The position numbers and the translations under genes were made by a program. A stretch of 64,000 nt of DNA, taken from assembly GCA_018378775.1 (NCBI GenBank), contig JAGZWV010000005.1, positions 5,452 to 69,451 of the forward strand. Reading direction: 5' to 3'. The notes under the pieces are model-generated. The model did no database searches. It saw nothing but the letters and a program-made list of their open reading frames with translations, and was not told the origin of the DNA. The DNA comes from Collinsella sp. GTDB taxonomy: Bacteria; Actinomycetota; Coriobacteriia; Coriobacteriales; Coriobacteriaceae. Positions 19,491-28,822 of this stretch are shown here, piece by piece. The stretch's first letter is position 1; each line of letters starts with the position of its first letter.

Positions 19491-22400
19491 ATGGTCTCTC
19501 GTATCTACGTGGAGAAGAAACCCGGGTTCGACGTCGAGGCTCAGCAGCTCAAGGGCGAGCTGACCGAAATTCTCGGCATCAAGGGCATCGAGGCCCTGAG
19601 GATCATCAACCGCTACGACGTCGAGGGCATCGACGAGGAGCTTTTCCGCTCCTGCGTGCCGACCGTCTTTAGCGAGCCCCAGGTCGATGTGACCTACGAC
19701 GAGCTCCCCGCAAGCGATGGCGCCGTCTTTGCCGTCGAATTCCTGCCTGGTCAGTTTGACCAGCGCGCCGACTCCGCCAGCGAGTGCGTGCAGCTCATCA
19801 GCCAGGGCGAGCGCCCCGCCGTGCGCTCCGCCAAGGTCTATATGATCTCGGGCGCTCTGGACGAGGCCGCCATCGATGCCATCAAGCACTACGTGGTGAA
19901 CCCCGTCGAGGCGCGCATCGCCTCGCTCGACCTGCCCGAGACGCTGTACATGGAGACCCCCGAGCCCCAGCCCGTCGAGGTGCTCGACGGTTTCCGCGAG
20001 CTCGACGAGGCCGGCCTTGCCGCCTTTATTTCCGAGCGCGGCCTTGCCATGGACGAGGCGGACATCGCCTTCTGCCAGCAGTACTTCCGCGATGAGAACC
20101 GCGACCCCACCATCACCGAGATCCGCGTGATCGACACCTATTGGTCCGACCACTGCCGCCACACCACCTTCGGCACCGTCCTGGACGACGTGACGATCGA
20201 CGACGCCGTGGTGCAGCAAGCCTTCGACCGCTACATGGAGATGCGCCACGAACTCGGTCGCGACGCCAAGCCCGTCTGCCTCATGGACATGGGCACCATC
20301 GGCGCCAAGTACCTCAAGAAGACCGGCGTCATGACCGATGTCGATGAGTCCGAGGAGATCAACGCCTGCACCGTCAAGGTGAAGGTCGATGTCGATGGCG
20401 AGGACCAGGACTGGCTGTTCCTCTTTAAGAACGAGACCCACAACCACCCGACCGAGATCGAGCCCTTCGGCGGTGCCGCCACCTGCGTGGGCGGCGCTAT
20501 CCGTGACCCGCTCTCGGGCCGCAGCTATGTGTATCAGGCCATGCGCGTCACCGGTGCCGGCGACCCCACCGTCCCGGTTTCCGAGACGCTCGAGGGCAAG
20601 CTGCCGCAGCGCAAGCTCGTGACCACCGCTGCCGCCGGCTACTCCAGCTACGGCAACCAGATCGGCCTTGCCACCGGTCAGGTTAATGAACTCTATCACC
20701 CCGGTTACGTGGCCAAGCGCATGGAAGTTGGCGCCGTCGTGGGCGCCACCCCGGCAAACCACGTTCGTCGCGAGTGCCCCGCCCCCACCGACAAGATCAT
20801 CCTGCTGGGCGGCCGCACCGGCCGTGACGGCATCGGTGGCGCTACCGGCTCCTCAAAGACCCAGAACACCGAGTCCATCGAGACCTCGGGTGCCGAGGTC
20901 CAGAAGGGCAACGCCCCGGTCGAGCGCAAGCTGCAGCGTCTGTTCCGCCGCGGCGACGCCTGCCGTCTGATCAAGCGCTGCAACGACTTTGGCGCCGGCG
21001 GCGTCTCGGTCGCCGTGGGTGAGCTTGCCGACGGCCTGTATGTCGACCTTGACACCGTGACCAAGAAGTACGACGGCCTGGATGGCACCGAGCTCGCCAT
21101 TTCCGAGTCCCAGGAGCGCATGGCTTGCGCCGTCGCCGACGGTGACGTCGAGGAGTTCATGGGCTACGCCGCCGAGGAGAACCTGGAGGCAACCGTTATC
21201 GCCGAGGTTACCGCCGAGCCGCGCATGCGCATGGCCTGGAACGGTGTCGCCATCGTCGACCTATCCCGCGAGTTCCTCAACTCCAACGGCGCGCCCAAGC
21301 ACCAGATCGCCCACGTATGCGCCCGCAGCGTGTGGCAGCCCAGCTGGGCCGGCACCACGCTTGCCGAGCGCATGACCTCGCTTGTCACCGACCTCAACGT
21401 CGCTTCCAACAAGGGTCTTTCCGAGCGCTTCGACTCCACCATCGGTGCCGCGACCGTGCTCATGCCCTTTGGCGGCAAGACGCAGCTCACTCCGAGCTCT
21501 GCCATGGTCGCCAAGTTCCCCGTGGACGGCGAGACCACTACGGCGAGCGCCATGGCATGGGGCTTCAACCCCTACCTGATGGAAGCCGACCAGTTTGCAG
21601 GCGCCTACCTGTCCGTGGTCGAGTCCATCGCCAAGCTCGTGGCCGCCGGCTTTGAGCACAAGCGCGCCTATCTCTCCTTCCAGGAGTACTTCGAGCGCCT
21701 GCGCACCGAGGCCGAGCGCTGGGGCAAGCCCATGGCAGCAGTACTCGGCGCCCTCATGGCTCAGGTCGACCTGGGCGCCGGCGCCATCGGCGGCAAGGAT
21801 TCCATGAGCGGCTCGTTTGAGGACGAGGCCGGCGAGCTCAACGTTCCGCCGACCCTGATCAGCTTCGCTGTGGCCGTGGGCAAGGCGGCCCGCGCCGTCT
21901 CCCCCGAGTTCAAGGGCCTGACGCACCGCGTCGTCCGTATCGCCCCCGCCACCTACGGCGAGGATTACCGTCCCGACGCCCAGCAGCTGCTCGCAGCGTT
22001 CGACGCCGTCGAGGCGCTTACCGCTACCGGTGACGCCCTAGCCATCTCCACGCCCGGCTACGGCTGCGGCGCCGAGAGCCTCTTTAAGATGTGCGTCGGC
22101 AACCAGATCGGTATCGAGCTTGCCGAGGATGTGGACGTGGAGAGCCTCTTCGCCCCGCTCTACGGCAGCTTTATCGTCGAGCTCGCTGAGGACGCCGAGC
22201 TGCCCGAGGTCGCCGACGGCGTTGTCGTCGAGCCCCTGGGTACCACCGTCGAGGGTTATGTCATCGATACCGGCTCCGAGGTCATCGAGCTCTCCGAGCT
22301 CCAGGAGGCCTGGGAGAGCGGCATCGAGGGCGTCTTTGCCTACCGCAGCGCCGGCGAGACCGCCGAGGTCGAGACCATCGACTTCCGCACCAAGGATATC

Positions 22401-23237
22401 CATGTGTACGGTGGCGCCAAGATCGCCCGCCCGCGCGTGGTCATCCCCGTTTTCCCCGGCAACAACTGCGAGTACGACAGCGCCCGCGCCTTCCGCGCTG
22501 CCGGCGCCGAGGCCGACACCTTCGTGATCAACAACCTCACGCCCGAGGCCGTCGCCGAGAGCACCCATGAGCTCGCCCGCCGCATCCGTGCAAGCCAGAT
22601 CGTCATGATCCCCGGCGGCTTCTCGGGCGGTGACGAGCCCGACGGCTCCGCCAAGTTCATCACGGCGTTCTTCCGCGCTCCCGAGGTCACCGAGGCCGTC
22701 CGCGACCTGCTCAAGGCCCGCGATGGCCTGATGCTGGGCATATGCAATGGCTTCCAGGCGCTGGTCAAGCTCGGTCTGGTGCCCTACGGTGATATCGTCG
22801 ACGCCACGCCCGATGCGCCCACGCTGACGTTCAACACCATCGGCCGCCACCAGAGCCGCCTGGTGCGCACCCGTATCTCGTCCAACCTGTCCCCGTGGCT
22901 GTCTCAGTGCAGCCTCGACGACCCCTACACCGTCGCCATCAGCCACGGCGAGGGCCGCTTTGTCGCCAACGACGAGGTGCTCGCCCAGCTCATCGCCAAC
23001 GGCCAGGTCGCCACGCAGTACGTGGGCGAGGACGGCAAGCCCAGCATGGATCTTTCCGTCAACCCCAACGGCTCCGCACTGGCCATCGAGGGTATCACGA
23101 GCCCCGACGGCCGCGTCCTGGGCAAGATGGGCCACGCCGAGCGTCGCGGCGACAACCTGTACCGCAACGTGCCCGAGCATGTCCCCGGCGATAAGTTCAT
23201 GCCCATCTTTGAGAGTGGCGTAGCCTACTTCGCCTAA
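19491..23237 (+). CDS. purL: Phosphoribosylformylglycinamidine synthase, fused large form
   Basis: Catalyses the fourth step of de novo purine synthesis, converting FGAR, glutamine and ATP to FGAM. At 1248 residues it is the fused type, combining a PurS-like N-terminus, the tandem synthase core (NETHNHPTEIEPFGGAAT near 335) and a C-terminal class I glutaminase. The latter begins at VVIPVFPGNNCEYDSARAF and carries the nucleophile in GICNGFQ, with a later SHGEGRF holding the catalytic His region. Start 19491 (MVSRIYVEKK) is supported by AGGAAGGCAGGAA; the frame to 19383 is untranslated leader. It is monocistronic with a strong terminator. Confidence 0.97.
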   Translation: MVSRIYVEKKPGFDVEAQQLKGELTEILGIKGIEALRIINRYDVEGIDEELFRSCVPTVFSEPQVDVTYDELPASDGAVFAVEFLPGQFDQRADSASECVQLISQGERPAVRSAKVYMISGALDEAAIDAIKHYVVNPVEARIASLDLPETLYMETPEPQPVEVLDGFRELDEAGLAAFISERGLAMDEADIAFCQQYFRDENRDPTITEIRVIDTYWSDHCRHTTFGTVLDDVTIDDAVVQQAFDRYMEMRHELGRDAKPVCLMDMGTIGAKYLKKTGVMTDVDESEEINACTVKVKVDVDGEDQDWLFLFKNETHNHPTEIEPFGGAATCVGGAIRDPLSGRSYVYQAMRVTGAGDPTVPVSETLEGKLPQRKLVTTAAAGYSSYGNQIGLATGQVNELYHPGYVAKRMEVGAVVGATPANHVRRECPAPTDKIILLGGRTGRDGIGGATGSSKTQNTESIETSGAEVQKGNAPVERKLQRLFRRGDACRLIKRCNDFGAGGVSVAVGELADGLYVDLDTVTKKYDGLDGTELAISESQERMACAVADGDVEEFMGYAAEENLEATVIAEVTAEPRMRMAWNGVAIVDLSREFLNSNGAPKHQIAHVCARSVWQPSWAGTTLAERMTSLVTDLNVASNKGLSERFDSTIGAATVLMPFGGKTQLTPSSAMVAKFPVDGETTTASAMAWGFNPYLMEADQFAGAYLSVVESIAKLVAAGFEHKRAYLSFQEYFERLRTEAERWGKPMAAVLGALMAQVDLGAGAIGGKDSMSGSFEDEAGELNVPPTLISFAVAVGKAARAVSPEFKGLTHRVVRIAPATYGEDYRPDAQQLLAAFDAVEALTATGDALAISTPGYGCGAESLFKMCVGNQIGIELAEDVDVESLFAPLYGSFIVELAEDAELPEVADGVVVEPLGTTVEGYVIDTGSEVIELSELQEAWESGIEGVFAYRSAGETAEVETIDFRTKDIHVYGGAKIARPRVVIPVFPGNNCEYDSARAFRAAGAEADTFVINNLTPEAVAESTHELARRIRASQIVMIPGGFSGGDEPDGSAKFITAFFRAPEVTEAVRDLLKARDGLMLGICNGFQALVKLGLVPYGDIVDATPDAPTLTFNTIGRHQSRLVRTRISSNLSPWLSQCSLDDPYTVAISHGEGRFVANDEVLAQLIANGQVATQYVGEDGKPSMDLSVNPNGSALAIEGITSPDGRVLGKMGHAERRGDNLYRNVPEHVPGDKFMPIFESGVAYFA

Positions 23238-23275
23238 ACCTTTCCCATCGGGTACAATCCCTTCGGGTAATAACA

Positions 23276-23314
23276 CCCGCCACCGGCGCATCCGGTGGCG
23301 GGTTCTTTTTTTTG
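23276..23314 (+). terminator. Rho-independent terminator after purL
   Basis: CCCGCCACCGG (23276-23286) pairs perfectly with CCGGTGGCGGG (23292-23302), followed by TTCTTTTTTTT. Confidence 0.95.
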
Positions 23315-23338
23315 TTTCGCGCATGTAGGAAGGACATC

Positions 23339-24274
23339 ATGGAAAGCCGCAAGCCGTATCTCGCCACCCTGCCCGGACTCATCCTGGGCTGTCTTGTTTG
23401 CTGTGCACTCTGGGGATCGGCCTTTCCCTGCATCAAGATCGGCTACGCACTCTTTGGTATCCCGGCGCACGATAGCGCTTCGCAGCTGCTCTTTGCAGGT
23501 TTACGCTTTACGCTTGCCGGCGTCCTGGTTATCGTTGGGATGAGCGCGGCCCAACGCCGCCCCCTCGTACCGCAAGCGCGCGACATCAAGCCCATCTTTG
23601 TCTTGTCGCTCTTCCAGACTATCGGGCAGTACTTCTTTTTCTACCTGGGACTCTCGCGCGCCAGTGCCATGTCGAGCTCCATCATCGAGGCCAGCGCCAA
23701 CTTCCTCGCAATCCTCTTTGCCGCCCTGGCATTTCGCACCGAGAAGCTCAATACGGCCAAGGTGCTTGGCTGCGTGTTGGGCTTTGCCGGCGTCGCGCTT
23801 GTCAACCTTTCGGGCGCAGATGGCACCTTTGGCTTCACGCTCGATGGCGAGGGCTTTATCCTAGCCTCCACTGTCGCGGGCGCTCTTTCGACCTGCCTGA
23901 TCGGCATCTTCTCGCGCAAGCACGACGGTGTTTTGCTTGCCGGCTGGCAGTTTTTAGTCGGCGGCCTGGTCCTCACCGCCATCGGCTTTTTGATGGGCGG
24001 CACATTGTCCCCCACCGAAGTCGCCCCCGCCATCGCGCTCATCATCTACATGGCGCTTATCTCCGCCGTCGCGTACTCGCTGTGGTCCCGCCTGCTCGCC
24101 GTCAACCCCGTCAGCCGCGTGTCGGTCTTTGGCTTTATGAACCCGGTCTTTGGCGTGCTGTTGAGCGCACTGCTGCTCGGCGAGGGCGCTGGCACGAGCC
24201 CCGTTACCGTCATCGTTGCCCTGTTGTTGGTCTGCGGCGGCATCATCATCGTCAACAAACCCAAAAAAGCCTAG
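23339..24274 (+). CDS. EamA / DMT-superfamily transporter
   Basis: Membrane protein of 311 residues with ten predicted segments in two EamA repeats, the usual drug/metabolite transporter architecture. ALWGSAFPCIKIGY near the N-terminus is the typical first-repeat signature, and SLWSRLLAVNPVSRVSVFGFMNPVF in the second half matches the second repeat. Substrates in the family include amino acids, sugars and nucleotide-sugar precursors; none can be chosen here. The start at 23339 follows AGGAAGG. No operon partner. Confidence 0.88.
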   Translation: MESRKPYLATLPGLILGCLVCCALWGSAFPCIKIGYALFGIPAHDSASQLLFAGLRFTLAGVLVIVGMSAAQRRPLVPQARDIKPIFVLSLFQTIGQYFFFYLGLSRASAMSSSIIEASANFLAILFAALAFRTEKLNTAKVLGCVLGFAGVALVNLSGADGTFGFTLDGEGFILASTVAGALSTCLIGIFSRKHDGVLLAGWQFLVGGLVLTAIGFLMGGTLSPTEVAPAIALIIYMALISAVAYSLWSRLLAVNPVSRVSVFGFMNPVFGVLLSALLLGEGAGTSPVTVIVALLLVCGGIIIVNKPKKA

Positions 24275-24340
24275 CGAGCTCACCTTTTTAGGGAGGGCGT
24301 TTGCACACTTTAGCTTAATGGAATACATCGATGAGCTGAG

Positions 24341-24376
24341 GGCCGCCACGCACGCAAGCGTGCGACCCTTTTCCTA
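24341..24376 (+). terminator. Probable terminator between EamA gene and diguanylate cyclase
   Basis: CGCACG and CGTGCG form a stem around a CAAG loop and are followed by ACCCTTTTCC. It lies between convergent genes and overlaps the cyclase stop codon slightly. Confidence 0.55.
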
Positions 24377-25516
24377 GCGTATCTGGATGCCGGCTTTCTT
24401 TTTCTCGGCCTTGACGCGGTAGAGCTCCGCATCGGCAGCGCGAAGTAAGTCTTGCCAGGTATCAACACTATCGCCGACCCGCGCGCAACCGATGGACATC
24501 CGCAATGCATACGGCACCTCGGCATGCGCGAGCTCGTCGTTGATTGTCGCGCACAGATGCATGATATCCTGTTCCGCCGCTGCCTTTTGGAGCACCACGA
24601 ACTCATCGCCACCATAACGCGCGATAAAGCCACCAGACGCCGAGCAGACCTCTTTGAGCGCAGCGGATATTACCTGAAGAGCATGGTCGCCCTCCACATG
24701 TCCATAGCGATCGTTAATCTGCTTAAAGCCGTCAGCGTCCATCATAAGCAGATATACATCTTCGGCCTGATCCACATTTGAAAAGAGCGACAGCATATAG
24801 GTCTCAAAACGGTTGCGGTTGTTGAGTCCAGTCAACGGGTCAGTCGAGATCAGTTGCTCCTGGCAGATGATATAGAGCAGCAACATGCTAATCATTATGC
24901 CGACACAAAGGCCAGGCACCGAGTATACGATCTGAAAGGTACCGCCCACCAGAGCGGGAACCGCAAAAAAGGCGAGGGTGCGATAAATGGCCTTCTTTTG
25001 CAGGCTTTCGACTTTTCGAGCCTGAATAAAGGCATGCAAGGACGTATATATGACGTAGCAGTAGCTAACGATAGGCTGAATCATATAAAGCGCTCCGCGA
25101 CGATATACGCCCCGCGCATCGATATAGAACATAGCGTGCGTCCAGTAGCTGGTAAATGCCAGAACGACCACCAATGCGGTTGGCAACGTTAAAAGTACCA
25201 CCCTATAGGGCGTGGTCAGGAGCCGTGAGCCCTGCATCGTCTCGGAATAGAAAAACCAAATGAGGCACGCGATGGCGAACAGCGAAAACGAAACCGCGTT
25301 GGAAATCCAGTTGGCCGTGATGCCTACAGGAGTGCTCACGCCGTCCGAGAGCGTCCAGATCATATCGAAGAAAATGTAGGCAGCAGACGTGTAGCCCAGC
25401 ATGCTAAACAAAAGCTGCTGGGTGCTCGAGAACAGGGAGCGACGGCTTCGTACGGCAAGTCCGATAAGAATAATCATGCATAGCAGGAATATCTCGATCT
25501 TGAGTGCCTTTACCAC
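24374..25516 (-). CDS. Membrane-bound diguanylate cyclase (GGDEF)
   Basis: 380-residue protein with about seven N-terminal membrane segments (residues 1-200) followed by a cytoplasmic GGDEF domain. The domain begins near DPLTGLNNRNRFE, and YGGDEFV is intact, so cyclic-di-GMP synthesis is expected. The inhibitory I-site RxxD that normally lies just before GGDEF is absent (SASG occupies the place). Start is GTG at 25516: AAGGGAGGG lies 7 bases upstream, inside a longer TTG frame to 25534. No EAL or PilZ partner lies nearby. Confidence 0.9.
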   Translation of the reverse strand: MVKALKIEIFLLCMIILIGLAVRSRRSLFSSTQQLLFSMLGYTSAAYIFFDMIWTLSDGVSTPVGITANWISNAVSFSLFAIACLIWFFYSETMQGSRLLTTPYRVVLLTLPTALVVVLAFTSYWTHAMFYIDARGVYRRGALYMIQPIVSYCYVIYTSLHAFIQARKVESLQKKAIYRTLAFFAVPALVGGTFQIVYSVPGLCVGIMISMLLLYIICQEQLISTDPLTGLNNRNRFETYMLSLFSNVDQAEDVYLLMMDADGFKQINDRYGHVEGDHALQVISAALKEVCSASGGFIARYGGDEFVVLQKAAAEQDIMHLCATINDELAHAEVPYALRMSIGCARVGDSVDTWQDLLRAADAELYRVKAEKKKAGIQIR

Positions 25517-25615
25517 TAGACGCCCTCCCTTCAATATCCAAGTGGCCAGAATCGCCCAATTCGAATCTGGGCAACAAACACCCCCTACTCCGCAGGGGTA
25601 AGGGGAATAATAGCA

Positions 25616-25659
25616 GAGCGACCGAACGTCACTGCAAGACAGCTCTCGTTCGGGCGCTC
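25616..25659 (-). terminator. Terminator-like hairpin after kdgT
   Basis: GAGCG-A-CCGAACG (25616-25628) pairs with CGTTCGG-G-CGCTC (25647-25659). It lies 46 bases past the kdgT stop. No long U run follows, so its strength is uncertain. Confidence 0.5.
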
Positions 25660-25704
25660 AAACGGCGCGAGTTGCACGCCGGAATCATTGATGGGTATCG
25701 ATTG

Positions 25705-26727
25705 CTACTCGCCATCGATGTCGGTCGCGACAGCCTCTTCGATGGCCTCGACACCGGCAGGCGACAGGTCTTCCTTGCTCTGGCAGAACTTCTTATCGAC
25801 CCAGCCGGTCAGAATCGGGGCCATGATTGCCGTGATGATGACGGCAGTGGCGATCTGCGCATACGCGGTGGGCGCAAGCTCGGCATAGCGCGGAGCGACC
25901 TCGGCGAGGGCGACCGGCGTGGTCATGGCCGTGCCGGCAATGGTGGAACATGCCACAGCCGCCTTACCATTGCCGCCACACAGGCGCTCGAAGGCAAAGG
26001 TAATGGGACCGACGATAAAGAGCGTGATGAGGCCCAGCAGGATGCCCGAAATGCCACCGGCGATGAAGCTCGAAAGGCTCATGGACGCACCGAGCTGAAA
26101 ACCAATTACAGCGATCGCGGGATTGGCGCCGGGAACCAGCAGGTTCTTGATAAACGGGAACAAGTTGCCCAGGACCATGCCGATAACAAGCGGCAGGATG
26201 GATCCGATGATGGTGCCGACGGGGATGTTGGCGAGACCCGAAACACCAAGGATGATCATCGTGACGGCGGGGCCGGCCGTAAAGAACAGGATACCGACAG
26301 CGCCCTGCTCGGACTCATCGCCGAACTCGCCCATGATGCCCGTATAGAGCGCCATGTTGCAAAACGTAATGCCGCCGATGATGGAAACCGAGCTCAGGCC
26401 TAAAAAGTTATCGTTAAAGAAGTACGCGACGCCCAGACCCAGCGCGGCTGCCACTACAAGCTTAGGAATCAGCACGACGATGCCGGTCTTGATGGCGCCC
26501 GGCGTGGACTTAAAGCTGATGCCGGCGCCCACAAACAGCAGGATCGCGGCGACGATGGTATTGGAGCCACCGCGGCAGGCAGCCGTAAAGAAGCCGCCGA
26601 TCTCAAAAACCTGCGGGCAGAAGGTGTTGAGCAAAAGACCGACGATCATGGGATAGATCATGATGTCGCCCGGGATGCGCGGGACCTTGAATTTCTTTTG
26701 CTCGTTGGCGGTTGCTTCCTGTGCCAT
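25705..26727 (-). CDS. kdgT: 2-keto-3-deoxygluconate permease
   Basis: 340-residue integral membrane symporter of the KdgT family, proton-driven uptake of 2-keto-3-deoxygluconate from pectin or uronate breakdown. The N-terminus KVPRIPGDIMIYPMIVGLLLN and the internal ATACRGGSNTIVAA-like, GITFCNMALY and GIMGEFGDESEQGAV segments match the family. Start 26727 (MAQEATANEQ) follows GGGGG; the frame to 26757 is leader. No kdgK or kdgA gene is adjacent, so downstream catabolism must be encoded elsewhere. Confidence 0.92.
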   Translation of the reverse strand: MAQEATANEQKKFKVPRIPGDIMIYPMIVGLLLNTFCPQVFEIGGFFTAACRGGSNTIVAAILLFVGAGISFKSTPGAIKTGIVVLIPKLVVAAALGLGVAYFFNDNFLGLSSVSIIGGITFCNMALYTGIMGEFGDESEQGAVGILFFTAGPAVTMIILGVSGLANIPVGTIIGSILPLVIGMVLGNLFPFIKNLLVPGANPAIAVIGFQLGASMSLSSFIAGGISGILLGLITLFIVGPITFAFERLCGGNGKAAVACSTIAGTAMTTPVALAEVAPRYAELAPTAYAQIATAVIITAIMAPILTGWVDKKFCQSKEDLSPAGVEAIEEAVATDIDGE

Positions 26728-26877
26728 GAAACCCCCATTTCCGCTGACGGGGTACAAAAGCCCACGTCACGCTTTGCTACAGTAAAGTTTGACCATGGTA
26801 CCAGAAGAAATAGACCAGCTCGGTGAAAAATTCTACAAGTTGGGATGGAACGAGATTCGGCGCCCGCGACGCCAGCC

Positions 26878-27201
26878 CTATATAAGGCTCAAGACAATAT
26901 AGAGTACGATGCCCGAGACGCAGCACCACAGCATCGATTTTGTCTTGCCCGCCGCGACCACGACGCCGGCGGCCGCAATCCAGGGAACCAAGGCAGGCCA
27001 GAGTCCCGCGTCGAACGCGCCGGGGCTCACCAAGTCGTTGGCGACCAGTGCGGCAAAGGCAGCGGGCGGGATATAGCCCAGGGCCTCGGTAATGCGGGGC
27101 GACAGGGTCCGCCCGCGCAAGGCGAACGCCGGCGCGATGCGAAAGAACGCGATAGCAGCCCACGACGACAGCCACAGAACCAAAAACTCGTTAACGGGCA
27201 T
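26878..27201 (-). CDS. azlD: Branched-chain amino acid exporter subunit AzlD
   Basis: Small membrane protein of 107 residues with about four hydrophobic segments and the AzlD feature RITEALGYIPPAAFAALVANDL. With AzlC it forms an exporter for branched-chain amino acids or analogues. The true start is ATG 27201, overlapping the azlC stop by 11 bases; a longer frame to 27435 is a shadow of azlC. Confidence 0.9.
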   Translation of the reverse strand: MPVNEFLVLWLSSWAAIAFFRIAPAFALRGRTLSPRITEALGYIPPAAFAALVANDLVSPGAFDAGLWPALVPWIAAAGVVVAAGKTKSMLWCCVSGIVLYIVLSLI

Positions 27202-27883
27202 CGCGGGCACCTCTTCCGTCAAATACAGCATCGCACGCCAGCGCAATGGCAATGCCGGCCACGACGCTTGCCGGCACGGCAATATTCGCGAGGCCCAAGA
27301 ACATGCATACGGCGACGGACACCGCGCCCGAAACCGCCGCGACAACGTTGCCGCGCGACAGCCGCTGCGAAAAGAGCAGGCAGATAAAGAGCGAGGTGCA
27401 GACAAAGGCTGCAATGGCGGTGGGAACATCGACAACGGCGCCGACGATGGCGCCCATCGTACACGAAACGCCCCATGTTGCGATGAGGATCACGTTGAGC
27501 ACAAAGGACTCGCGCGAGCCCCAATCCTCCCCTTCAACCAACTTGGCAAGCGAGATGCCATATGCCTCCTCGGTAAGTGTCGCGGCAACAGCCAGCGTCT
27601 GACGCTTCGAGGCACCCGTCAGATGCGGCGCGATCGATGCCGAGTAAAGCGCAAAACGCGAGGAGATGGCGGCAACGCTCGCGATAATCGAAGGTGCCGG
27701 TACACCCGCCAGCCAAAGATTGCAGATCATAAACTGGCCGCTGCCCGTCACAAACGTGCTGCTCAGAGCAAAAACCATCCAGGGTTCCATTCCCGTCTGC
27801 CCCATGATCATTCCGCACGGCGCGCCTATTGCAACATAGGTAAGCATCACTGGCCAGACGGTTCTAACGATTTTGAGCACCAT
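27191..27883 (-). CDS. azlC: Branched-chain amino acid exporter subunit AzlC
   Basis: Membrane protein of 230 residues with several hydrophobic segments. The family stretch TGSGQFMICNLWLAGVP and the SSRFALYSASIAPHL segment identify AzlC. Start 27883 (MVLKIVRTVWP) is preceded by AGGATGAGAAG; the frame extends to 27952 without support. With azlD it makes an operon that exports what the liv system imports, giving the cell both arms of branched-chain amino acid traffic. Confidence 0.9.
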   Translation of the reverse strand: MVLKIVRTVWPVMLTYVAIGAPCGMIMGQTGMEPWMVFALSSTFVTGSGQFMICNLWLAGVPAPSIIASVAAISSRFALYSASIAPHLTGASKRQTLAVAATLTEEAYGISLAKLVEGEDWGSRESFVLNVILIATWGVSCTMGAIVGAVVDVPTAIAAFVCTSLFICLLFSQRLSRGNVVAAVSGAVSVAVCMFLGLANIAVPASVVAGIAIALACDAVFDGRGARDAR

Positions 27884-28009
27884 ACGCTTCTCATCCTGAC
27901 AAGGTCTCCGAGCCGCATGTAGCGACACGGCAGAATCATCATCCGACAGCAACCGAGTTCACCTACAATTGCCACCGGATCGAAAGACACAACTTTTTAG
28001 GAAGTCATT

Positions 28010-28822
28010 ATGACAGCTATCGATCGAGACCGGGCGCGCGCGGCCTTCAAAAGCTACACCGATGCCTACGACGCCACCAACCCACGCATCACGCTCAAAA
28101 TCGAGCATACGTACCACGTGGCCGAGGCGTGCGATGCCGTAGCGCGCGAGCAGGGCTGGTCGTCAGAAGATATTGACCTGGCATGGCTTTGCGGCCTGCT
28201 ACACGATATGGGACGCTTTGAACAGTTGCGGCGCTGGGACACCTTTAAGGACGCCGAGAGTATGAGCCACGCAGCGTTGGGCGTCGGGGTCCTCTTTGGC
28301 GAGAACCCCGCCGATGCGCCCGCCGTAACGAGCATCCGCGACTTTATCGATGACCCGGCAGAAGATGAGCTCATCCGCGCGAGCATCGCCTATCACAGCG
28401 ACTTTCGCCTGCCGGCACAACTTGACGAGCGCACGCGGCGCTTCTGCGATATCGTGCGCGATGGCGACAAGATCGACATTATGCGCACCATCGCCGACAG
28501 CACCGTCGACACCATCCTTAAGGTAGACGAGAAGACGTTTCTCGACAGCCGCTTCTCGACGCAAACACTTACTGCCTTTGACGAGCGCCGCTGCGTCGCA
28601 CGCGATGAACGCAACGAGCCCGCAGACTACCTGGTGGGACTCATCTGCTTTATATTTGAGCTCGTCTATCCAGCGAGCCGCGCGCTAGCGCGCGAGCAGG
28701 GCGATATCTACCGCCTACTCGACGCGCCCTTTGGCATTACGCACCCCTTTACCGATCCCGCCACGCAAGCGACCTGGGAGCGCCTAAAGAACGAGATACG
28801 CGACTGGCTGGCGCGCGCCTAG
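28010..28822 (+). CDS. HD-domain metal-dependent phosphohydrolase
   Basis: 270-residue cytoplasmic protein with an HD domain: H (IEHTYHVAE near residue 28), CGLLHDMGRFEQ near 65, and a C-terminal D in the GDKIDIMRTI region. Such proteins hydrolyse nucleotides or cyclic nucleotides, and the substrate here is unknown. AGGAAG precedes the ATG. Its last four bases overlap the end of the convergent etfA. Confidence 0.85.
   Translation: MTAIDRDRARAAFKSYTDAYDATNPRITLKIEHTYHVAEACDAVAREQGWSSEDIDLAWLCGLLHDMGRFEQLRRWDTFKDAESMSHAALGVGVLFGENPADAPAVTSIRDFIDDPAEDELIRASIAYHSDFRLPAQLDERTRRFCDIVRDGDKIDIMRTIADSTVDTILKVDEKTFLDSRFSTQTLTAFDERRCVARDERNEPADYLVGLICFIFELVYPASRALAREQGDIYRLLDAPFGITHPFTDPATQATWERLKNEIRDWLARA

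Noticed and set aside
26795..26902. A 35-residue rightward ORF between kdgT and azlD
   Set aside because: It has no Shine-Dalgarno sequence and overlaps the azlD end. No support beyond being open.
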